Source: Panicum virgatum (taxonomy: Eukaryota; Streptophyta; Magnoliopsida; Poales; Poaceae). Taken from it: a stretch of 64,000 nucleotides of DNA. The first letter of the stretch is position 1. Each line of letters starts with the position of its first letter. The position numbers and the translations under genes are program-made. Below, piece after piece: positions 56,291 through 64,000 of the stretch. Under the pieces are notes generated by a model that did not search any database, had not been told where the DNA came from, and saw nothing but the letters and a program-made list of their open reading frames with translations. Location of the stretch: assembly GCF_016808335.1 (NCBI RefSeq), contig NC_053139.1, positions 35,857,954 through 35,921,953 of the forward strand, written 5' to 3'.

Positions 56291-58324
56291 TGAAAGGACC
56301 TCAGATGTCGTCTAGAGGAGGGTGAATAGGCGTTCGACAAATTCTACAAAATAAACACTAAAAACAGTTTATCAGCACACTGACCGGTCAGACCAGCCTG
56401 GCAGACCGGTCTCACACTTAGAAGCTGAGCAAACCAGGCAACCGGTCAGTCTGGTTGTAGTGACTGGTCAGACCGGTTCTGTGCAGAACCTGCTCAAATA
56501 TCAGAGTTTCTCCCCTTCTCGAGCTCTAGCACAAATAGAACTTGGTGTAGTTTTCCTATAGGTGAATATAAATATATTGCAAGTCCCTACACACACAGAA
56601 ACAACACACCAAAGTAGATCGATGCGGAAATATAAATAAAGTGCTAGAACACAAAGTAGTGAGGCAAACCACAATGGAGACACAAGGATTTGTTTCTCGA
56701 AGTTCAGATTCACCATAGTGAATCCTACGTCTCCGTTGAGGAACTCGTTGGGTTTGAGTCTCTTTCAACTCGATCCCGTGAGTAGGGTCTCTTTCAACTC
56801 GATCCCGTGAGTTGGGTCTCTTTCAACCACTCCTTGTTTCCACTATATTGATCCTTTCCACCATGGGGGCAAGATCATGCCTGCACAAACTTGCCACTGC
56901 TCACCACACCGTCGGGAGCTAGCCGGCGACGTCTAGCCGTTTAGGAGGCAATCCTCCAAGAGTGATAAATGCAAACTTGAAAGCTTTGACAAATCTCAAG
57001 TGCTCAAGCTATGGTTGCACACTTGCTGTTCAAAATGCAGCTCTCACAATTCTCAAGAATCTCACACACACTCCTCTCTCAACCCAACCGAAGAATATGC
57101 AATCTAGTTAGCACAACTCACAAAGAGTGTTGGGAAGAGCTAGCTGGTCAAGAATAAGCTTTTGGACGTACAAGAGAAGCCAGGGAACCAGCAGCCCTCA
57201 AAGGTGAGGGCTGAGGGGTATAAATACCTCACTCTCAGAAACTAGCCATTGCTTCTATTAGTGCAGACCGGTCAGACTAGTCTGTTCAAATCAACTAGCC
57301 GTTACACCCCGACCGGTCTGGGTCAGAGAAGCCCAAACCCAAGTTAAGGTGATTTACTTGGTCCACCAAGCGAACACTTGATCATCCAAGTAGCACAAAG
57401 TTAGTTCTCTAGTTTTTCTCTCAGGGTTCTCATTAGGGTGACCTATGAGCACTTTTGACCGAGTCAAACAATTAATGTTGCATCCCTCTTGATAGTACGG
57501 CCTATCTATACTCAAGATTAATTATAAAATTCTTCTACAACCACTTGAGCTCTGAAACACTTCAGCTTTGCCATATTTGATGTTTGTCAACCAAGGGATT
57601 TAAACATTGCATTTTATCTTGAGCAAATCCAGGCTTGAGCTAGTGACTTAGGAATTCCATCTCTTCGGAGAATATATCCTTGAATCCAAGTCACTCCATA
57701 AAATATTCGATGCATTGCATTGCTTTTCCCAATAAGACTTAGATATGATACTTCGAACACCCCACGGATACTAGCAACTTCACCCTAGCAACTCGCACAT
57801 GGTAAGCCGTCACTTCACCAAAGCTTACTTAGTCCCTCGCACTAGTCATCTCGTTTGGTTTCTTCACCACTTACCTTTGCCACATTGAGTTAAGCTTTGC
57901 ACATCACCAAAGAATTCATCTTGTCACAATTCTTGATTGCTTGTACTTGATTTATGAACATATTCCAAGCATTGCAAGCTTCCAATAATAAGACCAATAT
58001 GTAGCTCATAAGCATATGTCCTTACATCTCAACTCCATGAAGCCTTGCAATAATACCTTCAATAATTTATATCTCAAAAGTGTCAAGCCATAATTAGAAA
58101 CCATCGTCGATCAATGCATGAACACTTGTTTCTAGTTTATCTTCACATTTTGCTTGACATTCAACAATATAACCTCCTTTATTTGATTCCTTGATACATG
58201 AGTCAATTCATAAATTAATACACAAATAAATTACTGCTCATGATATCTTAAACAAAATCATTAGTCCTTTAATCATATTGTCATTCAATTCACCAAAATC
58301 CATTAGGGCCTAGATGCACTTTCA
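56291..58324 (-). repeat. 3' LTR of the minus-strand element, 2,034 bp
   Basis: Ends TGAAAGGACC and GCACTTTCA, i.e. TGAAAG/CTTTCA inverted termini. The inner side adjoins the polypurine tract. It contains gaccggtcagacc-type motifs near 56382, 56441, 56461, 57265 and 57311. Its boundaries are inferred from one copy only, because the other LTR is out of the window. Confidence 0.8.
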
Positions 58325-58338
58325 ATCTCCCCCTTTTT
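58325..58338 (-). other. Polypurine tract
   Basis: Minus strand reads aaaaagggggagat immediately before the LTR, very close to aaaaatggggagat of the 15-21 kb element. An ATTGTCATCAATCACC-type sequence precedes both. Confidence 0.85.
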
Positions 58339-58994
58339 GGTGATTGATGACAATCCTAATTAAAGCTCACAAATGAATCAAATAAAATCTTTTAAATTCT
58401 CAGATATATTATGAGCTCCCCCTAAATATGTGCTTTGAATTGAATTCAACAAACAAGGCCTCAAAAGACATTTGCACAAATTTAAAATTTAAAACATATA
58501 GGAGCTCCCCCCTGTATCTCAGAATTCATGGGGTGCAAAAGTGTATGTGTCCCTGCAAAAATTCTGCGTGATGCATATGACAAGATGATTCACTCCAACA
58601 AGAATGAAGAGAAAATGGCTATGCCAGGGGCTGACCGGTCAGACAGGTCTGGGAGACGGGTCAGACCGGTCTGTCTCTGACAGACAGCCTAAACAATAGC
58701 ACATCATCCACAAATTGCATCAAACTAACACAAAGTCACTTAGATATGATAAAAAGGTCTAAAAACACATAGTAGCACACATTACAAATCCTCAAGTCCA
58801 CAAAGGATAGATTTAGAATTTATTACAGACTTTCAGAGTTACATAAAAGGAGACCGGTCAGACCGGTCTGGTTGAGACTGAAAGCCCAAACTCTGAAAAC
58901 TGCTCCTGCTTTACTCCCTCTTGAAGCTATAATCCATTTCTTCTCCCCCTTTGTCATCTATCACCAAAAAGATCCCGGGAGAAGCTTCTACATT

Positions 58995-60926
58995 TCACTG
59001 ATCATCTTCATTTCCATTTCCATTTCCTCCATAAGTATATTGATCTAGCCAAAGATTTGAAGTTAAGAACAGATTTTTAGGTAGAGTAGTAACTTCAAGA
59101 GATGTATCTGAGGGCATACTACTAGACATACCATGAGGAGCATCAAAGAGTGATCCCACAACATTTTCTGCCATGCGTTCCGCTTCAGATGGACGATGTG
59201 GCTGCTGCTGAGGATAGACATGTGGCACTGAAGATGAAGCACCAATATCCGGATAAAACAGATTTCCATATTGCTCAAAATATCCGGAGCCCATATAGCC
59301 TTGGAGTCTGTTCTCCACTGATGGAATCTCAACCTCTGGAGGTGAAGGAGAGATGGGAGATCGAGGAGGCTGAATATTCATAGAATTGTGCATTAATTTG
59401 ATCAAATCTCGCTCCGTTTTGCTAGCCCTCCACTGCCTCTGCTGCTCAACTTCAATGTCTTTCTGACTCTTGCACATCCCAATAAAGAGATTAATGAGCC
59501 TTTTGATGGGAGATGAGGGCTTCTGCCTGCTGTTGTGGTGACCAGGGTCCGACTGGTCAGACCGGCTGGATGAACCGGTCAGACCGGCTCTTGCCTGGGT
59601 GCTAGCTGACTGCTGCTGCTGAGGGTGCTACTCATCCTCGTCTTCAATTTCCATTTCTTCTTCTGCAGCTGGGGGAGATAGTAGCCTAGGTGCTCTGTTC
59701 ACAGGTGGCTTCAGTGGCTTGTGCTTCACATCACTAGGAAATTTTGTCCCCGTTACTTTCCAAATCATGTACATAATGTAGGGACTATAGCTACAGATTT
59801 TTTGAGGATTTTCAGATAGATTCTTGATTTCTTGCCAAATAAAATCCCCAACACTGAACTGAGGTGTCCCCGGTCTCATAGCTGCCATCAAGTTTTTGTG
59901 AAAAAGAGTCACATCTGACGTGTTTCCATCCCTAGGAGTGAGGGCCTTCATAAACAATCTATTTAGAACTGCATAGTATGTGTAGAGACCCTTCACCTTT
60001 CCCCAGCTTCCTCTCATGTTCTTTGGGTACATGAAGTGCATTTCTTTTGTTTCAAGAATACCACCATCATGGAGCTTGGGATAATCAATGTCAGCAGCTC
60101 TAAGGTGGAATAGAGATACAAAATCTGGAAAGGTGATATGATACCTCTCATCCTCTGTCATCCAGAACATAGCTCTCTCTTCATCTTTGTACCCAAAGTA
60201 AACTGTAACATAGAACTGGGCAATTATCTCTCTGTTCCATTTATTCTTGAAGCCCATGAGATTCTTAATTCTCTTCTCATCACATGCTGCTATGACTTCA
60301 TTAAATATGGGATCGTTCTTCCTAGTCATATACTCCCAATCCACATACTGTGCCTCATGAGTGATTTTTGACTTCTTGATAATCACTGTAGTATAGAAAT
60401 CTTGCTGAAAACGAGTCCAGAATCTAGGATCTTTGGCAATCCGAGGCCCACTATAAGGATCTTCTCTCCTAAGCCTTTTCACAGTCTCAGTCATCCCATC
60501 CCCAAAATAATTTATTGGGACTGTGCCATAGGCATATCTAGACCTGAAAACCACAGGTACAGCAGCACGAACTGGGTTCTCATCACGATCATCCCCTTCC
60601 TCATCATCATCATCATCATCTCCCTCATTATCACCACCAGCAGTTTCTTCTTCCTCACTGATGCTTTGCTGTGCTAGACCTTTTCCATGCCTTTGCTCAA
60701 TTCTGAAAAGTGAATCCTCCACATCATCATCATCATCAGAAGATGCGTCATTACTGCCCTCTTCTATAATATCAGAAGTTGCTGCTCTCTTCTACCCATT
60801 AGGTCTCAACACTCTCCCACTTTCCACATTCTGATGGCTAGAACCACCCTCATTTGCATTTGCCATTTCAACATCAGCAATTGGGTCATGTCTGCATTTG
60901 CTTCTTCTCTCATGTGGGCCAGTCAT
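58995..60926 (-). pseudogene. Extra ORF of the minus-strand LTR element, two in-frame stops
   Basis: From ATG 60926 (MTGPHERRSKCRHDPIADVEM) to the stop after NGNEDDQ at 58995 there are 644 codons in one frame, broken only by TAG 60792-60794 and TAG 59628-59630. The longest uninterrupted piece is about 364 codons. It has an acidic N-terminal stretch (DNEGDDDDDDEEGDD) and then a folded-looking region (FWTRFQQDFYTTVIIKK, IIAQFYVTVYFGYKDEERAMFWMTEDERYHITFPDFVSLFHL, LYTYYAVLNRLF). The region resembles 'putative plant transposon protein' / Athila-ORF1-like proteins found next to grass retroelements. The Gln/Pro/Ser-rich C-terminal third carries the gaccggtc motif in frame (GLTGSSSRSDQSD). Sense orientation, between gag and the polypurine tract. 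Function unknown. Confidence 0.75.
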
Positions 60927-62989
60927 CTTGCTACTGATCCTGATTTGAAAGATAGATAAAAGTTGACATAAGATCTCAGGAATTGATTGAATTTGAATGT
61001 GGAGAGGTTAAGACCAGAAATTGAAGCAATTGGATCTGTTCTAGGTAGACCGGTCAGACCGGTTACCCCTCAAAACAGAGCCAATAGCCCCAATGTAATC
61101 TCTCAGCAAAAATTTGATCGTGAATAATTTACATGAGATCTAGATCCATCCTAGGTCAAGATGTGATGAACATTTTGGACAGAACCACGATTTAGGGTTC
61201 CACTGGGCAGACCGGTCAGACTGGTCGACCCAGTCCAACCCTAGATCATAGATTAGCCCAAAATGCTCGATAAAAGTTAAAAAACTCCTAGGGGTATGTT
61301 CTATGATGTTGCAGGAGATGTTCTACCAGAGAGATTTTGAATCTATGGCCTAGATAGGTAGATCGATGAGAAACAAGCCAAAGAGTACCTTTAGGACGAG
61401 ATTTTGAGCAGGAAATCGAAGGACCCGCTCGGGAAAGCGGTCAGGCCGGTGATGTAGTCAAATCCCCCAAAGGAATCACTTCTTCCTTGGTTGAATCTTG
61501 AAATCGCCAATGGGGGCGTGACCTTGGTGTAGCACGGTGAAGAGAGGAAGGAGGCGTCGGTGGGGGTGAAAGTGAAAGGTTTTTACTGTTGTGCCTGTGA
61601 GGTCAACCAAGGAAACTGCCAGGCCAGACCGGTCAGACCGATCAGGCAGACCGGTCAGACCGGTTGCCCCTTGGCAGCTAGGAATTGAGTTCCAAAGATG
61701 TTTCCTTTTGATGATATTTGAGATGAGATCATAGAAGCTAAAACTTGATAGATATAGATTATTATTTCAAGATTCCAAACTTTTCTTGATACTTCCAAGA
61801 GAATCAGAGAGATGGGTTTTGAATTTCATGGACTTGAGATAATTTCACCACTTGTGACTAGCCATCAATCAATCAAACACAACAATAGTCACAAATGGCT
61901 CAATTGGGTCACAAAGACCAAAAACTAAATTCTATCCTATACACTCATACTTCCTATTATGCTAGTGGAATTTTGAAGAAACTATCCTATGTCACTCAAG
62001 TTATGAAAATGCACACACTAGCAATATAGTATGGCCTAGATGCACAAAGATAAAACATGATTTTTAGTGCACATACCTTTGCCACTTAGCCAAGAACATT
62101 TTGCAACTTTAAATATTAAATCCAACTTTCTTTGCTCTCAAGAATGTTCAAGTTAAATCACAACACAAGAGAGCAAACACGGTTAATTGCACAACTCTTA
62201 AGTTTCACTTTAGTGATCCCCTTTTGGAGTGGGAAGAATTAGGATCGTTAAATATGACACCTCACAATATAGGTTAAATTCCTTAATTCTTAGTGCACAT
62301 GCATGGATATATGGAAGGGCAAACTCACATGCACTAATTTGATCAATTAATTCCAACTCAAGGAATTTAAACTATATTATGGAGAGTAGCTATGCAAGAG
62401 TTAGTAACAAACCAAATAACAGATATAGGAATGTTACCACTTTCACTTTTGAGCACAAGATAGCATACTCCAACTTGGGAGTTTTCTAACTCTCTTCATT
62501 GAGACTACAAATTCACTAGAAGAAAATGTTAGTCCAAGTTGACACAAATTTGAGAACGAGCTCCCCCTTAAACAGTGCTTAAGATTTTGAATATCTTAAA
62601 TGTAAAGCACTTTATCCAATTAAGGACATGAGAAGGCTTATTCACGAATTTGATCAAAGCACACACAAATAGTATTCAATAATAGAAATTGTGCTTGAGA
62701 TGCTTACTGTCACTTTTAATGTACCCAAACCTGTGCCATGGGTGAGAATATACTTTAAATAATGTTCAATAGATCTTTTCCTCACTTCCAATTCTTGGCT
62801 GCACTGCTCTGGGCCCGACTGGTCAGACCGGTCAGACCGGTCTGTCCAAAGACAGTCCACTGAATTTTCGAGAGCCCCGAGATTCCATTGGAGTAAGTGT
62901 TTCCTCAATGTAGCTTTGCACTTGGTTGTTTCTGGAGTCATGCCAATATATTTCACAAGCCAAGTCTCCAATGCATCTCCATGATCCTA
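60927..62989. other. Non-coding middle of the minus-strand LTR element
   Basis: About 2 kb with only short ORFs. It carries gaccggtcagaccggt clusters near 61048, 61209, 61438, 61626 and 62817. In an autonomous copia element this position would encode integrase, reverse transcriptase and RNase H; no such motif was found. Confidence 0.65.
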
Positions 62990-64000
62990 CAAGCTCAGCA
63001 AGTATCTTTTGGTACCCAAACCTTGTTGGGTCCATCCAAATTTGCCACAACATGCTTAGGAACCCAAATGGCTCTTATGCTAGTTCGAGGAGATTTAATT
63101 ACTCTAATAGCACAAGTACCAGCTTTGTCCTCTTTAAGCTTAGTGAAATCATAATGGACAAGGTTTGAGTTAGGTGAGTTACCTTTGGGACAATCCTTAC
63201 CTAGATGCCCCTTTTCTCTACATGCATAGCAAGTGCGATGTTTTGCTTTTCTTGACTCAACATCATCCTTACAACTTTGCACTTGCTTCAATTTAGGCAT
63301 CACCCTTGAATTTAATTCTTGCTTGCTCTTGTAGGAGTGAGATTGGGCTCTCTGGGCACCAATCGGTCTAAATGGTCTAGAGTGACCGGTCTAACCGGTC
63401 AGGCCAGACCTAAGCTCACTTTGTTGAATAGGGCATGCTGCAATGAGGTGACCTTTTTCTTTGCATCTGAAGCACACCCTTGTTCTAGCACGTTGCTTTT
63501 CCTTTCTTGAAAGCTTTGTTTTGTTCTTGGATTCCATAGGACATGTGGATATCTTATGTCCAATGTTTGACTTCTTGACTTGAACAAGATTTTTCACTTT
63601 GGCTTGACCTTGTTGAGGAGCAGAGGTAGTGATGTTTGAACCCTTCTCAAGCTTTTTCACCATGTCATCACGGTTATCTTGAGAAGGTTGCACTTGACCT
63701 TTGCTCTTCAACTTGGTCATTTCTATTTTTAGCTCTTCGACCTCTCGCTTGAGTTCATCATTTTCTTCCGCGATGAGGTCATCACAAGATTGTGCAATAA
63801 CACGCTCAACACAAGAGTTTGTTGCTTGGGAGCAACACGGTTTATCACAAGATAACATAATTTCAACTTGTGAGCATGTGCACGTGTGTGTGGAAGGTTG
63901 ATAGGATTTTACCGATATTACCACAACCTCGTGAGCAACTTCTAGCATAGTATGTGATTCTGCAAACTTCTTATAGAAATTTTCAAGTTCCTTATAAGTG
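62990..64000 (-). pseudogene. gag: gag of the minus-strand LTR element, C-terminal part
   Basis: Open on the minus strand from the window edge (YKELENFYKKFAESHTMLEVAHE) to KVWVPKDTC near 62995, except for TAG 63391-63393. It has a coiled-coil stretch (CDDLIAEENDELKREVEELKIEMTKL) homologous to CDNLIAKENDELKQEVESLMADLMRL of the 15-21 kb gag. Two CCHC knuckles follow: CFRCKEKGHLIAAC (near 63435-63480) and CYACREKGHLGKDC (near 63185-63230). The stop lies inside an accggtTagaccggt motif between the knuckles. Elsewhere that motif reads accggtCagaccggt, so CAG to TAG is the likely mutation. The coding region ends on IRAIWVPKHVVANLDGPNKVWVPK, the same place as the other gag. Confidence 0.85.

Larger units (their letters stand above)
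56291..64000 (-). mobile_element. LTR retrotransposon with gag and a long extra ORF, cut by the window end
   Basis: Minus-strand element. Its 3' LTR is 56291-58324, polypurine tract 58325-58338, an extra ORF 58995-60926, a 2-kb non-coding middle, and gag from about 62990 to beyond 64000. The 5' LTR and right target duplication lie outside (left flank acctc). No pol domain is visible between gag and the LTR, so like the 15-21 kb element it looks non-autonomous. Motifs of the gaccggtcagaccggtc type occur roughly every 0.5 kb throughout, in LTR, spacer and coding parts. Confidence 0.87.

Noticed and set aside
62654..62971. 105-residue minus ORF downstream of gag
   Set aside because: It lies past the conserved gag end, includes the repeated palindromic motif, and has no pol motif.

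Overview
The window is nuclear DNA from a grass. The evidence is plant-type introns, a ZmPK1-like S-domain receptor kinase, a WAT1/EamA transporter gene, and a dense load of grass-style transposons: MULE, CACTA, copia-type LTR elements, nested plant L1 LINEs and MITEs. No tRNA, rRNA, CRISPR or operon structure was seen. I cannot name the species; a panicoid grass is a guess.

Host genes are few. (1) 3519-5975 is an intact single-exon S-domain receptor kinase with a non-RD kinase. A tandem paralogue at 11357-14323 is a pseudogene with frameshifts, a stop codon and a solo LTR in it. (2) 23015-33997 is a seven-exon WAT1-related transporter gene. A 7,057-bp CACTA transposon sits 36 bp inside its fourth intron, and two one-base frameshifts damage it further. 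(3) 35089-37501 (minus) is a four-exon gene of unknown function with an internally repeated module.

Region by region: 1-2.4 kb, decayed MuDR-type transposase. 3.5-6.0 kb, receptor kinase. 9.4-10.8 kb, solo LTR. 11.4-14.3 kb, receptor-kinase pseudogene with a 525-bp solo LTR. 14.57-14.83 kb, 259-bp miniature CACTA. 15.0-21.1 kb, complete gag-only (TR-GAG type) LTR element. 23-34 kb, WAT1 gene with its CACTA. 35-37.5 kb, unknown gene. 38.5-53.4 kb, three LINEs nested in one another. 53.4-54.9 kb, CACTA fragments and a GC-rich stretch. 54.9-56.3 kb, reverse solo LTR. 56.3 kb to the window end, a second gag-bearing LTR element (minus) with a long extra ORF and no pol in the part visible.

The most unusual theme concerns the LTR elements. 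Three LTR types carry irregular arrays of ACCGGT-centred palindromes (gaccggtcagaccggtc, or caccggttNaaccgacg and cgtcggtgcaat variants). In the 56-64 kb element these motifs also lie inside the gag and extra-ORF reading frames. Both gag-bearing elements stop their coding sequence at the same homologous motif, where protease would begin in an autonomous copia element. This suggests an established family of non-autonomous, gag-carrying retroelements.
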